NCBI RefSeq assembly: GCF_001282115.1
Contig: NZ_LJBR01000164.1
Location: 1-39,063, forward strand
Reading direction: 5' to 3'
Length of the DNA stretch: 39,063 nt
Source of the DNA: Streptomyces sp. NRRL B-24085
Lineage (GTDB): Bacteria > Actinomycetota > Actinomycetes > Streptomycetales > Streptomycetaceae
The position numbers were made by a program, and so were the translations under genes. The notes below the pieces were generated by a model, which did not search any database, was not told the origin of the DNA, and saw nothing but the letters and a program-made list of their open reading frames with translations. Positions 19,271-28,924 of the stretch are shown one piece after another; the first letter of the stretch is position 1; every line of letters starts with the position of its first letter.

Positions 19271-20236
19271 TTACTTGATCCAGGCGTCGACCTTGCCGCG
19301 GTTGGCGTCGACCCACTTCTTCGCCGCCGCCTCCGGCGTCATCTTGTCCACCGCGATGTACTTGGCCACGGTGTTCTGGTCGTCGTTGGTCCAGTTGAAC
19401 TTCTTCACCAGGTCGTAGGCGGGGCTGCCCGACTTGGCGAACCTGGCGCTGACGATCTTGTCGAGGTCGTAGACGGGGTAGTCGCAGGCGACCTTGGCCG
19501 GGTCGGCGTCGCAGCCCGACTTGTACGCGGGCAGGTCGACCTTGACCAGCGGCACCTCGGAGAGGAACCACTGCGGCTCGTAGAAGTAGCCGATCACCCA
19601 CTCCTTGTTCTTCTCGGCGTTGCGGTACGCCTGGATCAGCGCGGTCTCGCTGCCCGCGTACACCACCTTGAAGTCCAGCTTCAGGTTCTTCACCAGGGCC
19701 TCGTCGTTGGTGACGTACGACGGGTCGCCGTCCAGGAGCTGGCCCTTGCCGCCGGACTCCGAGGTCTTGAACTTCGCGGCGTACTTGTTGAGGTTCTTCC
19801 AGTCCGTGATGTCCGGGTGGGCCTTGGCCAGCCACGGCGGCACGTACCAGCCGATGATGCCCTTGTTGCCGGTGGAGCCGGCCTCCACGGCGGTCTTCTG
19901 CTGGGTGATGTACTTCTTCTTCAGGTCGTCGTGGCCCCAGTTCTCCAGGACGGTGTCGACCTCGCCGGTGCCGAAGCCCTGCCAGGCGATCTCCTCCTTG
20001 AGGTCCTTCTTGGTCACCTTGCACTTCAGGTCGTGCTCGGCGACGTACGCGACGACCGCCGCGTCCGCCTCGTAGCCCACCCACGGGTTGACCGCGAGGT
20101 TGAAGGTGCCGCACTTGCCGGAGCCGCCCGAACCGCCGGCCTCCGAGGAGTCGCCGACCTTCGCGCCGCCGCAGGCCGTGAGGGTGAGGCCGAGGACGGC
20201 CAGGCCGGCCGCGCCGGCTCGCCAGTGTCTTGCCAT
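19271..20236 (-). CDS. Glycine betaine/choline ABC transporter substrate-binding lipoprotein (OpuAC family)
   Basis: The 321-aa product has a short signal peptide with lipobox LTAC and Cys22. The mature protein shows the OpuAC pattern: NPWVGYEADAAVVAYVAEHDLKCKV, DTVLENWGHDD, GWYVPPWLAKAHPDI and GYFYEPQWFLSEVPLVKVDLP, where aromatic residues usually cage the quaternary ammonium group. The start at 20236 has GGAG upstream. It is the last gene of a betB-ATPase-permease-binding protein operon, so it most likely feeds choline or glycine betaine into the catabolic pathway and does not serve only osmoprotection. Confidence 0.92.
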   Translation of the reverse strand: MARHWRAGAAGLAVLGLTLTACGGAKVGDSSEAGGSGGSGKCGTFNLAVNPWVGYEADAAVVAYVAEHDLKCKVTKKDLKEEIAWQGFGTGEVDTVLENWGHDDLKKKYITQQKTAVEAGSTGNKGIIGWYVPPWLAKAHPDITDWKNLNKYAAKFKTSESGGKGQLLDGDPSYVTNDEALVKNLKLDFKVVYAGSETALIQAYRNAEKNKEWVIGYFYEPQWFLSEVPLVKVDLPAYKSGCDADPAKVACDYPVYDLDKIVSARFAKSGSPAYDLVKKFNWTNDDQNTVAKYIAVDKMTPEAAAKKWVDANRGKVDAWIK

Positions 20237-20272
20237 CGTGTGGTGCTCCTTAATCGTGCGCCGATACGGCGT

Positions 20273-22279
20273 TCATGCGCTGGTGCGGCGAGCCGCGGCC
20301 TGGGTGATCCGGTCGAACATGACGCCGAGCAGGACGATGGCGAGTCCGGCCGCCAGGCCCTTGCCGTAGAGCTGTCCCTGCGAGAACCCGGCGACCACGT
20401 CGTAGCCGAGGGCGCCCGCACCCACGAGGCCGCCGACGACCACCATCGACAGCACGTAGATCAGGCCCTGGTTGGTCGCGAGCGTCAGCGCGCCGCGGGC
20501 CATCGGCAGTTGGACCTTGGTGATGATCTGCCAGGTGCTGCACCCGGCGGAGGTGGCCGCCTCGACGGTGGTCGCGGGCACGGTCCGCACCCCGTCCGCG
20601 ATGATCTTGATGGCGACCGGTGCCGCGTAGACGATCGCGGCGACGATGGCCGTGAACCGGGTCGCGCCGAACAGCGCGAGGAACGGCACGAGATAGACAA
20701 AGGGCGGCATGACCTGGGCCGCGTCGAGGGTGGGCCGGACCAGCCGGTCCACCAGCGCGCTGCGCCCCATCCACACCCCGACCACCACGCCGAGGAGCAT
20801 GACCAGCACGGTCGCCACGAGGGTCGAGGCCAGGGTCGTCATCCCGTCCGACCACACGCCGGTGGCGACCAGCAGGCCCACGCACACGGCGGTGGTGATC
20901 CCGGCCCGCCGTCCGCCGAGGACCACGGCGATCCCGAGCAGGGCCGCGCCCACGAGCCACCACGGGGAGTCGGTGAGCAGCGTCTGGAACGGGTTGAGCA
21001 GTCCGTCGGTGATGACGTCACGGAAGCCGTTGGTGAGCCCGGACAGGTTGTCCTGCGCCCAGGTGGTCACGTCGTCGGCGGCCTTGGCGATGGTGCTGCC
21101 GGTGCTTCCGTCGCCGGGGAACTCGGCCGCCCACACGTAGGTGTGCGAGAGGTAGACGAGTACCGCCGCCACCGCTCCCCCGGCGACGAGCAGGTGCCGG
21201 CGCCACTTGAGCAGCGGGCCGCCGGACCGCCGGGCCGCCTCCGCGCGTCCGCTCGCCGCGGTGGTGACCCGGTCCAGGACGATCGCCATGACGACGATGG
21301 CGAGGCCCGCGTTGAAGGCCGTGCCGACGTCGAGGGACTGGAGGGCCTGGACGACGGTCTTGCCGAGGCCGGGCGCGTCGATCAGGGCCGCGATGGTCAC
21401 CATGGCCAGGGCGGCCATGATGGTCTGGTTGACGCCCATCACCACGGTCCGCCCGGACATCGGCAGCAGGACCTTGAGCAGCGTCTGCCGTCGGGTGGCG
21501 CCCAGGGAGTCGGCCGCCTCGACCGTCGTCGCGGGCACGGAGCGGATGGCGTGCGCGGTGATGCGGATGGCCGGGGGCGCCGCGTAGATGACGGTGGCGA
21601 TGGTGGCGGAGGCCCCGCCGATGAGGAAGAACAGGGTCAGGGGTGCCAGGTAGACGAAGGTCGGCATCGTCTGCATGAAGTCCAGGAACGGGGTGACGAT
21701 CCGGTTGACCCGCTCGGACAGGCCCGCCCACACGCCCAGCGGGAGGGCGAACAGCAGCGCCACCAGGACCGCGGACAGGGTCAGCGCCAGGGTGTCCATG
21801 CTCTCCTGCCACAGACCCTGGAGCCCGAGGAAGGTGAAGCCGGCCACGGCCAGCAGCGCGACCCGCCAGTTGGCGACCGCCCAGGAGACGTAGCCGGCCA
21901 GCCCGACGACCCCGAGCCAGCCGATCTGCGGGAGCGGGCGGTCGCCGGACGGCTGGGAGATCAGGTCCTGCACGAAGGTCACCAGGTTGTCGATGACCAG
22001 CCGGATCTCGTTGAAGAAGTACAGGAACAGCGGGTTGGAGTTGCGGTTGGCGCCGATGGAGTCGTTGACGTCGTTGAGCCGGTGGTGCAGTTCGGTGAGA
22101 TCGGCCGCGGCGAGCGACAGGGTCTGCTTCCCGCGCAGGACGAGGAAGAGGACGAGCCAGACGACCAGGACGGCGCCGACCACCATGGACCGGCTGATCC
22201 TGCGGACCGGAGCGGCGGGTGGCGGCGGGGCCTGCTCGGCCTCCCCCGACGTCTCGGGTTTCTCCATGGCGACGGTCAT
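20273..22279 (-). CDS. Glycine betaine ABC permease with two fused transmembrane domains
   Basis: The product is 668 aa, about twice the usual ProW/OpuAB length. It carries two BPD_transp_1 domains, each with its own docking loop: TVEAADSLGATRRQTLLKVLLP and TVEAATSAGCSTWQIITKVQLP. A hydrophilic spacer (AEFPGDGSTGSTIAKAADDVTTWAQDN) and extra helices lie between them. One chain could thus form the entire channel. The ATG at 22279 overlaps the ATPase stop by one base (TGATG), which argues for translational coupling. Both halves still have intact motifs, so this looks like a functional fusion. Confidence 0.92.
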   Translation of the reverse strand: MTVAMEKPETSGEAEQAPPPPAAPVRRISRSMVVGAVLVVWLVLFLVLRGKQTLSLAAADLTELHHRLNDVNDSIGANRNSNPLFLYFFNEIRLVIDNLVTFVQDLISQPSGDRPLPQIGWLGVVGLAGYVSWAVANWRVALLAVAGFTFLGLQGLWQESMDTLALTLSAVLVALLFALPLGVWAGLSERVNRIVTPFLDFMQTMPTFVYLAPLTLFFLIGGASATIATVIYAAPPAIRITAHAIRSVPATTVEAADSLGATRRQTLLKVLLPMSGRTVVMGVNQTIMAALAMVTIAALIDAPGLGKTVVQALQSLDVGTAFNAGLAIVVMAIVLDRVTTAASGRAEAARRSGGPLLKWRRHLLVAGGAVAAVLVYLSHTYVWAAEFPGDGSTGSTIAKAADDVTTWAQDNLSGLTNGFRDVITDGLLNPFQTLLTDSPWWLVGAALLGIAVVLGGRRAGITTAVCVGLLVATGVWSDGMTTLASTLVATVLVMLLGVVVGVWMGRSALVDRLVRPTLDAAQVMPPFVYLVPFLALFGATRFTAIVAAIVYAAPVAIKIIADGVRTVPATTVEAATSAGCSTWQIITKVQLPMARGALTLATNQGLIYVLSMVVVGGLVGAGALGYDVVAGFSQGQLYGKGLAAGLAIVLLGVMFDRITQAAARRTSA

Positions 22280-23367
22280 CAGGCGTCGCCTTCCTGCCCG
22301 GCGACCACCGCGAGGATCTCCTCGTCGCCGACGATGCCGAGCAGTTCGCCGTTCTCGACGACCTTGACGGGCTTCTCTGCCGCGAGCACCGCCCGGGTGG
22401 CCTCCTTCACCACCACGTCCGGGCCCAACTCGGGGCCGTCCAGGGGGTCTTCGGGGGTGGCCGGGCGCATGATCCAGCGCAGGGTCAGCACGTCGCCGCG
22501 CGGCACGTCCTTGACGAAGTCGCGCACGTAGTCGTCGGCGGGGGCGCCGACCAGTTCGTCGCCGGTGCCGCACTGGACCGTCTTTCCGTCCCGCATGATG
22601 AGGATGCGGTCGCCGAGCTTCAGTGCCTCGGAGAGGTCGTGGGTGATGAACACCATGGTCTTGCCGACCTCGTGGTGCAGCCGGATGACCTCGTTCTGCA
22701 TGTCACGGCGGATCAGCGGGTCGAGCGCCGAGAAGGGCTCGTCGAAGAGGAGGACGTCCGGATCGCCGGCCAACGCCCTTGCCAGCCCCACGCGTTGCTG
22801 CATGCCGCCGGAGAGCTGGTCCGGGTAGGAGTTCTCGTAGCCCGCGAGGCCGACGAGTTCGACCACCTCCAGCGCCCGCCTGGTGCGCTCGGTCCGGCCC
22901 GTGCCGCGGATCTCCAGTCCGAACGCCACGTTGTCGACGACGCGGCGGTGGGGCAGCAGACCGAAGTGCTGGAAGACCATGGAGAACTTGCTGCGCCGCA
23001 GTTCCCGCAGCCGCTTCTCGTCGGCGTCCCGGATGTCCTCGCCCTCGAAGACGATCTCGCCGGCGGTGGGCTCGATCAGCCGGGTGAGGCAGCGCACCAG
23101 GGTGGACTTGCCGGAGCCGGAGAGTCCCATGACGACGAAGACCTCGCCGGGCGCGACGTCGAAGCTCACGTCGCGCACGGCGGCGGTGCAGCCGGCGCGG
23201 TCCATGAGTTCGCGGCGGGTGAGGCCGCGCAGCTCCTCGGAGTCCGGTACCTGGTCCGCCTGCGGCCCGAACACCTTCCACAGCCCGCGTACGGATATGA
23301 CGGGCGTGGGGGCCGCGTCCTCGGGGGTGCCGCGGCGCGGCGGCACCTCGGTCTGGGTTGGGGTCAT
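22279..23367 (-). CDS. Glycine betaine/proline ABC transporter ATPase with C-terminal CBS region
   Basis: The product is 362 aa from ATG 23367. All ABC motifs are present: Walker [11 protein letters not shown]-loop [11 protein letters not shown], signature [15 protein letters not shown], Walker [13 protein letters not shown] and switch FITHDL. The N-terminal 60 residues carry the ProV/OpuAA-type extension ([28 protein letters not shown]). The last 80 residues resemble a CBS segment ([18 protein letters not shown]), which in OpuA senses ionic strength. It lies 20 bp after betB and overlaps the permease gene. Confidence 0.94.
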   Translation of the reverse strand: MTPTQTEVPPRRGTPEDAAPTPVISVRGLWKVFGPQADQVPDSEELRGLTRRELMDRAGCTAAVRDVSFDVAPGEVFVVMGLSGSGKSTLVRCLTRLIEPTAGEIVFEGEDIRDADEKRLRELRRSKFSMVFQHFGLLPHRRVVDNVAFGLEIRGTGRTERTRRALEVVELVGLAGYENSYPDQLSGGMQQRVGLARALAGDPDVLLFDEPFSALDPLIRRDMQNEVIRLHHEVGKTMVFITHDLSEALKLGDRILIMRDGKTVQCGTGDELVGAPADDYVRDFVKDVPRGDVLTLRWIMRPATPEDPLDGPELGPDVVVKEATRAVLAAEKPVKVVENGELLGIVGDEEILAVVAGQEGDA

Positions 23368-23387
23368 GGTCGACCTCTTCTCGGCGT

Positions 23388-24857
23388 TCAGCCGCGGAAC
23401 CAGTGCTGCGGCCGGGGTTGGATGTTCTGCCAGATGTGCTTGGGCTCGCGGTACTCGTCGAGGCCGGTCGGTCCCAGTTCCCGGCCCACTCCGGAGTGTC
23501 CGAAGCCACCCCACTCGGCCTGCGGCACATAGGGGTGGTAGTCGTTGATCCACACCGTGCCGTGCCGCAGCCGGCGCGCGACCCGCTGGGCCTTGCCGGC
23601 GTCCTGCGTCCAGACCGCCCCGGCGAGCCCGTACTCGGTGTCGTTGGCGATGCGCACGGCGTCGTCCTCATCGGTGAAGCGCTCCACGGTGAGCACCGGC
23701 CCGAAGGACTCCTCGTGCACCACCCGCATGTCCTGCCGGCACTCGTCGAGCACGGTGGGCGGGTAGTAGTGGCCGTGCGCGAGGTCCGGGTCGGCGGGCC
23801 GTTCGCCGCCGCAGCGCAGGACGGCACCCTCCTCCAGACCGGCCGCGACATACGCCTCGACCTTCGCCAGGTGCCGCGCGGAGATCAGTGCCCCGGTCTC
23901 GGCCTCGGGGTCGAAGGGGCCGCCGAGGCGGATCCGCCGGGCGCGGCGGACCACCTCGTCGACGAAGCGGTCGTGCAGGCGGTCCTCGACGATCAGCCGG
24001 GCGCCGGCCGAGCAGACCTGCCCGGAGTGCAGGAAGACGGCCGTGAGCGCGAAGTCCACGGCCGTCTCGAAGTCGGCGTCGGCGAAGACGACGTTGGGGT
24101 TCTTGCCGCCGAGTTCCAGGGCGACCTTCTTCACGGTCGCGGCGGCGGTCGCCATGATCCGTTTGCCGGTCTCCACGCCCCCGGTGAAGGAGACCATGTC
24201 GACGCGGGGGTCCTCGGCGAGCGGCGCCCCCACCTCCGGACCGGTGCCGAGGACGAGGTTCGCCGCGCCGGCGGGGAGTCCGGCCTCCTCCAGTGCCTTC
24301 ATCAGCAGGACGGAGGTCGAGGGGGTCAGTTCGCTGGGCTTGAGGACGATCGTGTTGCCGGCCAGAAGGGCCGGGGCGACTTTCCAACTCGCTTGCAGCA
24401 GAGGGTAGTTCCAGGGTGTGATCAGTGCGCAGACCCCGATCGGCTCGTGGACCACACGACTGACGGCGTCGTCCCGTCCGGTGTCGATCACGCGGCCGGC
24501 GTCGGTGCCGCCGAGCCCGCCGTAGTAGCGGAGACAGGAGACGACGTCGGCGATGTCGTACTCGCTCTCCACCAGCCGCTTGCCGGTGTCCAGCGACTCG
24601 GCCCGGGCGAACTCCTTGGCGTCGCGCTCGATCAGGTCGGCGGTGCGCAGCAGCAGGGCGCCCCGCTCCCGCTCGGGGGTGTGCGGCCAGGGCCCTTCGT
24701 CGAAGGCCCGGCGGGCGGCCGCGACGGCGGGCTCGGTGTCGGGGCGCGTCGCCTCGGACACGGTGGCGGAGAGCGTGCCGTCGGCGGGACACCGGATCTC
24801 CCGGCGCCCTCCGGCCACCGGCTCCCGCCATTCACCGTCCACGTACAGGTCTGCCAC
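23388..24857 (-). CDS. betB: Betaine aldehyde dehydrogenase
   Basis: The product is 489 aa if started at GTG 24857, which has GAAGGG eight bases upstream and gives the usual [12 protein letters not shown] start. In-frame ATGs at 24890 and 24902 lack a ribosome binding site, and the first lies inside an IclR-type operator. Conserved motifs are [44 protein letters not shown] with the catalytic Glu, and [12 protein letters not shown] with the catalytic Cys. It oxidises betaine aldehyde to glycine betaine with NAD(P)+. It heads the operon with the OpuA-type transporter, and betA lies just upstream in its own unit. The substrate is inferred from this context. Confidence 0.9.
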   Translation of the reverse strand: MADLYVDGEWREPVAGGRREIRCPADGTLSATVSEATRPDTEPAVAAARRAFDEGPWPHTPERERGALLLRTADLIERDAKEFARAESLDTGKRLVESEYDIADVVSCLRYYGGLGGTDAGRVIDTGRDDAVSRVVHEPIGVCALITPWNYPLLQASWKVAPALLAGNTIVLKPSELTPSTSVLLMKALEEAGLPAGAANLVLGTGPEVGAPLAEDPRVDMVSFTGGVETGKRIMATAAATVKKVALELGGKNPNVVFADADFETAVDFALTAVFLHSGQVCSAGARLIVEDRLHDRFVDEVVRRARRIRLGGPFDPEAETGALISARHLAKVEAYVAAGLEEGAVLRCGGERPADPDLAHGHYYPPTVLDECRQDMRVVHEESFGPVLTVERFTDEDDAVRIANDTEYGLAGAVWTQDAGKAQRVARRLRHGTVWINDYHPYVPQAEWGGFGHSGVGRELGPTGLDEYREPKHIWQNIQPRPQHWFRG

Positions 24858-24881
24858 GTCGGGAGCCCTTCGAGCGATTTC

Positions 24882-24909
24882 GTTGCGCATGGCGCATCGC
24901 ATTGCTTGT
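24882..24909. promoter_or_regulatory. IclR-type operator O3 (betB operon)
   Basis: GTTGCGCAT (24882-24890) and ATTGCTTGT (24901-24909) are 19 bp apart, and GTTGC-N7-GCATC spans 24882-24898. The site sits 25-52 bp upstream of the preferred betB start. Confidence 0.65.
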
Positions 24910-24969
24910 GGTGGAACACTCTGGAGAATGCGGCAATCCACGTCAAGGGGTTGGGGGATGACGGTTTGG

Positions 24970-25031
24970 GCACGCGGACGCCTTGTGCGCGAGGGGGGCC
25001 CGGCGGGTTTCCGGCACAAGCGTCCGCGTGC
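24970..25031 (-). terminator. Long hairpin terminator after betA
   Basis: Arms at 24970-24988 and 25014-25031 pair over 18 bp with a single bulged base and a 25-base loop. The hairpin begins 11 bp after the betA stop codon. It separates betA from the betB operon, in line with each having its own operator. Confidence 0.75.
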
Positions 25032-25041
25032 GAAATCCGTG

Positions 25042-26712
25042 TTACCCGGCCTGCGTACGGGCGTCCCGGTGCCGGTAGTACACGGCCTCGGAGGGCTCGA
25101 GCGGCTGGTTGCCGAGGATGAGGTCGGCCGCCTTCTCCGCGATCATCATGACCGGCGCGTAGATGTTGCCGTTGGTGACGTAGGGCATCACCGACGCGTC
25201 GACGACCCGCAGGCCCTCGACCCCGTGCACCCGCATGTCGGCGGGGTTCACCACGGCCGTCTCGTCGGTGCCCATCCGGCAGGTGCAGGAGGGGTGCAGG
25301 GCGGTCTCGCCGTCCTTGGCGACCCAGGCGAGGATCTCCTCGTCGGTCGCGACGGACGGGCCGGGCGAGATCTCCCCGTCGTTGTAGGGAGCCAGGGCCG
25401 GCTGGTTGAGCAGCCTGCGGGCGACGCGGACCGCCTCGACCCACTCGCGGCGGTCCTGCGCGGTGGACAGGTAGTTGAAGCGCAGTGCCGGGTGCTCCTC
25501 CGGGTCCCGGCTCCTGATCTTCACGGAGCCGCGGGCGTCCGAGTACATGGGCCCCACGTGCACCTGGTAGCCGTGGCCGCCGGCGGGCACGGAGCCGTCG
25601 TAGCGGACCGCGACCGGCAGGAAGTGGAACATCAGGTTGGGGTAGTCCACGTCGTCGTTGCTGCGGCAGAACCCGCCCGCCTCGAAGTGGTTGGTGGCGG
25701 CCGGGCCCGTGCGGAACAGCCATTGCAGGCCGATGAAGGGGGCGCGCCATTTCGCGAGGTACGGCTGCACGGAGACGGGCTGCTTGCAGGCGTACTGGAT
25801 GTACACCTCCAGGTGGTCCTGGAGGTTCTCGCCGACGCCCGGCAGGTCGTGGACGACGTCGATGCCCAGGGCCCGCAGTTCCTCGGCGTTGCCGATGCCG
25901 GACAGCTGGAGCAGCTGCGGGGAGTTGATCGCGCCGCCGCACAGGATCACCTCCGCCGCGCGCACCTGCCGCGGCGCCCCGCGGCCGTGCCGGTACTCGA
26001 CGCCGACGGCCCGCTTGCCCTCGAACAGGACGCGGGTGACGAGGGCGCGGGTGGTGACCGTGAGGTTGGGCCGCTTCCTGGCCGGCTTCAGATAGGCCTT
26101 GGAGGCGGACAGCCTGCGGCCGCGATGGACGTTGCGGTCGAACTTGGCGAAGCCTTCCTGCCGGTAGCCGTTGACGTCGTCGGTCGGCGCGTACCCCGCC
26201 TCCTCGGTGGCCTTGAGGAAGGCGTCGAAGAGCGGGTTGGTGGCCGGGCCCCGCTCCAGGACGAGCGGGCCGTCGTGACCGCGGAACTCGTCGTCCGGGT
26301 CGGCCGCGAGACAGTTCTCCATGCGCTTGAAGTACGGCAGACAGTGCGCGTAGTCCCAGGTCTCCATGCCGGGATCGGCGGCCCAGCGCTCGTAGTCCAT
26401 GGGGTTGCCGCGCTGGAAGATCATGCCGTTGATGCTGCTGGAGCCGCCCAGCACCTTGCCGCGGGCGTGGTAGACGCGGCGCCCGCCCATGTGCGGTTCG
26501 GGCTCGGACTCGTACTTCCAGTCGTAGAAGCGGCTGCCGATCGGGTAGGTCAGCGCCGCGGGCATGTGGATGAAGACGTCCCACGGGTAGTCCGGCCGGC
26601 CCGCCTCCAGGACCAGCACCCGGTTGCCCGGGTCGGCGGAGAGCCGGTTGGCCAGTGCGCTGCCGGCCGATCCACCACCGACGATGACGAAGTCGTACTG
26701 CTGAGGAGCCAT
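25042..26712 (-). CDS. betA: Choline dehydrogenase (GMC oxidoreductase)
   Basis: The product is 556 aa. ATG 26712 is chosen because GACGAGG precedes it and [20 protein letters not shown], the GMC FAD-binding motif, follows at once. Further family marks are [43 protein letters not shown] and the C-terminal [26 protein letters not shown] with the conserved His/Asn region. The enzyme oxidises choline to betaine aldehyde. Its neighbour betB, the OpuA-type importer and the shared operators support this substrate. It is divergent from the second iclR gene, and a hairpin follows its stop. Confidence 0.92.
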   Translation of the reverse strand: MAPQQYDFVIVGGGSAGSALANRLSADPGNRVLVLEAGRPDYPWDVFIHMPAALTYPIGSRFYDWKYESEPEPHMGGRRVYHARGKVLGGSSSINGMIFQRGNPMDYERWAADPGMETWDYAHCLPYFKRMENCLAADPDDEFRGHDGPLVLERGPATNPLFDAFLKATEEAGYAPTDDVNGYRQEGFAKFDRNVHRGRRLSASKAYLKPARKRPNLTVTTRALVTRVLFEGKRAVGVEYRHGRGAPRQVRAAEVILCGGAINSPQLLQLSGIGNAEELRALGIDVVHDLPGVGENLQDHLEVYIQYACKQPVSVQPYLAKWRAPFIGLQWLFRTGPAATNHFEAGGFCRSNDDVDYPNLMFHFLPVAVRYDGSVPAGGHGYQVHVGPMYSDARGSVKIRSRDPEEHPALRFNYLSTAQDRREWVEAVRVARRLLNQPALAPYNDGEISPGPSVATDEEILAWVAKDGETALHPSCTCRMGTDETAVVNPADMRVHGVEGLRVVDASVMPYVTNGNIYAPVMMIAEKAADLILGNQPLEPSEAVYYRHRDARTQAG

Positions 26713-26769
26713 GGTGCCTCGTCTCGCTCGCGCCGTCGATACGCGCGGCATGCTAGTACGGGTATCGCA

Positions 26770-26797
26770 ATACGCACCAGGTTGCGAAGCGCGCAAC
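26770..26797 (-). promoter_or_regulatory. IclR-type operator O4 (betA)
   Basis: On the minus strand GTTGCGCGC starts at 26797 and GGTGCGTAT at 26778, 19 bp apart. A perfect GTTGC-N7-GCAAC spans 26781-26797. A TAGCAT hexamer further downstream on that strand (26750-26755) may be the betA -10 element. Confidence 0.75.
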
Positions 26798-26842
26798 TTC
26801 CACGACACATGCACGGGGTCCGCGAAACAGACTCACGTCCTT

Positions 26843-26879
26843 GTTGTTTACCCGCCGTATAGTTGCGTTGTGAGCAACT
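26843..26879 (+). promoter_or_regulatory. IclR-type operator O5 overlapping the iclR2 start, with -10 element
   Basis: GTTGTTTAC (26843) and GTTGCGTTG (26862) are 19 bp apart. AGTTGC-N7-GCAACT spans 26861-26879 and includes the GTG start at 26870. The -10 hexamer TATAGT (26858-26863) overlaps the operator and lies six bases before the GTG, with no ribosome binding site, so the mRNA is probably leaderless and autorepressed. Confidence 0.75.
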
Positions 26880-27667
26880 ACAACCCGGATAACGAAACGA
26901 CAGGGTCGTCGAGCGGCGGAGTGCAGTCCGTCGACCGGGCCATTCACGTCATGGAGATCCTGGCCCAGCGCGGCGAGGCCGGGGTCAGCGAGGTGGCCGC
27001 CGAGATCGACGTCCACAAGTCCACGGCGTTCCGGCTCCTCGGCGCCCTGGAAGCGCGCGGCCTGGTGGAACAGGCGGGTGAGCGCGGCAAGTACCGGCTC
27101 GGTTTCGGCATCGTGCGCCTGGCCGGCGCGGTCACCGGACGCATCGACATCACCCAGCAGAGCCGTCCGGTCTGCGAGGACCTCGCCGAGGAGATCGGCG
27201 AGACGGTGAACCTCGCCGTGCTGCAGGAGCGGTACGCGGTCAACCTCTACCAGGTGCGCGGCCCGGGTGCCGTCACCGCGCAGAACTGGGTCGGACAGCT
27301 CACCCCGCTGCACGCCACGTCGAGCGGCAAGATCCTGCTGGCCCACCTGCCCGCCGAGGAGCGCTCCGCGCTGCTGACCGAGACGGGCCTGAAGAAGGTC
27401 ACCCCGCGCACCATCACCGCGAAGACGAAGCTGGAGAAGAACCTCGCCGAGGCCCGGGAGCGGGGTTACGCCTGGGCCCTGGAGGAGCTGGAGCTCGGTC
27501 TGCACGCCATGGCCGCGCCGGTCCGGGACCGGGACGGAGAGGTCATCGCGGCGCTCAGCGCCTCGGGGCCCTCGTACCGGCTCTCCGAGGAGCGCCTGCA
27601 CGAGCTCGCCCCCGTCCTGGTCAAGGGTGCCGAGGAGATCAGTCACCGGATGGGTTACCTGGGCTGA
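26870..27667 (+). CDS. IclR-family transcriptional regulator (paralogue 2)
   Basis: The 265-aa product starts at GTG 26870, chosen by alignment with paralogue 1 and the adjacent -10 element. Upstream codons in the same frame would run through the betA operator. The winged helix (VQSVDRAIHVMEILAQRGEAGVSEVAAEIDVHKSTAFRLLGALE) is almost the same as in paralogue 1. The effector domain differs in several pocket segments (LQERYAVNLYQVRGPGAVTAQNWVG, THATSSGK-type motif as HATSSGK). It is divergent from betA and convergent with the Rieske oxygenase gene, with 13 bp of overlap at the 3' ends. Confidence 0.92.
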   Translation: MSNYNPDNETTGSSSGGVQSVDRAIHVMEILAQRGEAGVSEVAAEIDVHKSTAFRLLGALEARGLVEQAGERGKYRLGFGIVRLAGAVTGRIDITQQSRPVCEDLAEEIGETVNLAVLQERYAVNLYQVRGPGAVTAQNWVGQLTPLHATSSGKILLAHLPAEERSALLTETGLKKVTPRTITAKTKLEKNLAEARERGYAWALEELELGLHAMAAPVRDRDGEVIAALSASGPSYRLSEERLHELAPVLVKGAEEISHRMGYLG

Positions 27668-28836
27668 GCCCCCGGCCCGGGCTGGGCCCCCGGCCTCGGC
27701 TGAGCCCCCGGCCCGGGCTGAGCCCCCAGCCGTCCCTGGACCCAGTCGTGGAACTCGCCGATGTGGTGCTCGCTGGGGACCAGCACACCGCCCTTGGCGT
27801 ACAGCCGTGAGCGCATGCCGGGCTGGGTGCGCTCGCAGGCGTCGAAGTCCTGCCGGTTGACCCGGTCGAACAGCTCCACCGACCGGCTGACGTCCTTCCC
27901 GCTGCGCACGACGTCCGGCAGGTACAGCCAGTCGCACTCCACGACCGTCCGGTCCACCGCCACCGGGTACATCCGGTGGAAGATCACGTGGTCGGGCACG
28001 AGGTTGACGAACACCTGCGGTCGCACGGTGATCGCGTAGTACCGGCGGTCCTGCTCCGCGGAGACCCCCGGGATCCGGTCGAGCCCCTCCGAGCCGTCGA
28101 CGGTGAAGCCCCTGACGTCCTCGCCGAACTCGGCGCCGTGCCCCACGTAGTACTGGGCCGCGTATCCGTCGGCGAACTCCGGGAGCACCTCGGTGAGTTC
28201 GGGATGGATCGTCGCGCAGTGGTAGCACTCCATGAAGTTCTCGACGATCAGCTTCCAGTTGGCCCTGACGTCGTAGACGATCCGCCGGCCGACCTCCAGC
28301 CCCGCGATGTCGTAGTGCTCGATCGACTCGGTGTCGCCGAGGCGCGCGACCACGTCTTGGACGACCTCCTCGAAGGGCGGCGGGTCCTCGGCCAGGCACA
28401 CCCACACATAGCCGAGCCACTCGCACACCGCCACGCTCGCCAGGCCGTACTCGGTACGGCCCACGTCCGGCATCTTGGTCAGGTTCGGCGCGGCCACCAG
28501 CTTGCCCGTCAGGTCGTACGTCCAGGCGTGGTAGGGGCATTGGAAGGCCCGCTTCACCTCCCCTGACTCCTGCGTGCACAGTCTGGCGCCCCGATGACGG
28601 CAGACGTTGAAGTACGCGCGCAGCGAGCCGTCCCGCGCACGCGTGATCAGGATGCTCTCCCGGCCCACCTCCACGGTCCGGAAGGCACCGGGCCTGGGCA
28701 GGTCGGAGGCGCGGACGGCGCAGAACCACATCGCTTCGAAGATGCGCTCCTGCTCCTGCGCGAAGATCCCGGGATCGGTGTAGGAGGTGCCGGGAAGGGT
28801 GGCGATCAGGCTGTCCGGCAGGCTGGTCGAGGTCAC
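27655..28836 (-). CDS. gbcA: Rieske non-heme iron oxygenase, probable glycine betaine monooxygenase
   Basis: The 393-aa product starts at GTG 28836 with GGAG six bases upstream. The Rieske domain has Cys79-x-His81 and Cys100-x2-His103 (NVCRHRG, CPYHAW). The catalytic domain shows ENFMECYHCATIHPEL, with His206 and His211 as likely iron ligands, as in GbcA-type enzymes. It should N-demethylate glycine betaine to dimethylglycine and formaldehyde; another betaine such as stachydrine cannot be excluded. The last 25 residues are a GAQPGP-type repeat made by an 18-bp DNA repeat that runs into the convergent iclR gene. A ferredoxin and a reductase gene lie upstream in the same direction. Confidence 0.85.
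   Translation of the reverse strand: MTSTSLPDSLIATLPGTSYTDPGIFAQEQERIFEAMWFCAVRASDLPRPGAFRTVEVGRESILITRARDGSLRAYFNVCRHRGARLCTQESGEVKRAFQCPYHAWTYDLTGKLVAAPNLTKMPDVGRTEYGLASVAVCEWLGYVWVCLAEDPPPFEEVVQDVVARLGDTESIEHYDIAGLEVGRRIVYDVRANWKLIVENFMECYHCATIHPELTEVLPEFADGYAAQYYVGHGAEFGEDVRGFTVDGSEGLDRIPGVSAEQDRRYYAITVRPQVFVNLVPDHVIFHRMYPVAVDRTVVECDWLYLPDVVRSGKDVSRSVELFDRVNRQDFDACERTQPGMRSRLYAKGGVLVPSEHHIGEFHDWVQGRLGAQPGPGAQPRPGAQPGPGAQPR
27662..27731. repeat. 18-bp tandem repeat at the oxygenase C-terminus
   Basis: About four copies of an 18-bp unit (GGCTGAGCCCCCGGCCCG, first at 27662, then 27680, 27698 and a partial at 27716) with few changes. It encodes GAQPGP/R repeats on the minus strand. It begins within the stop codon region of the convergent iclR2 gene, where GC-rich repeats could also slow transcription. 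Confidence 0.85.
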
Positions 28837-28924
28837 AGTGCACTCCTCGGGGAACGTCGTGGGCCGGTGGTGCACGCCGGGAAGAGCGGACGGCGTTCTG
28901 GACGGAGCGGCAGCGGCGGCGCTG

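Noticed and set aside
27662..27731. Tandem repeat as a CRISPR array
   Set aside because: Units are contiguous with no spacers, and they are translated within the oxygenase gene.
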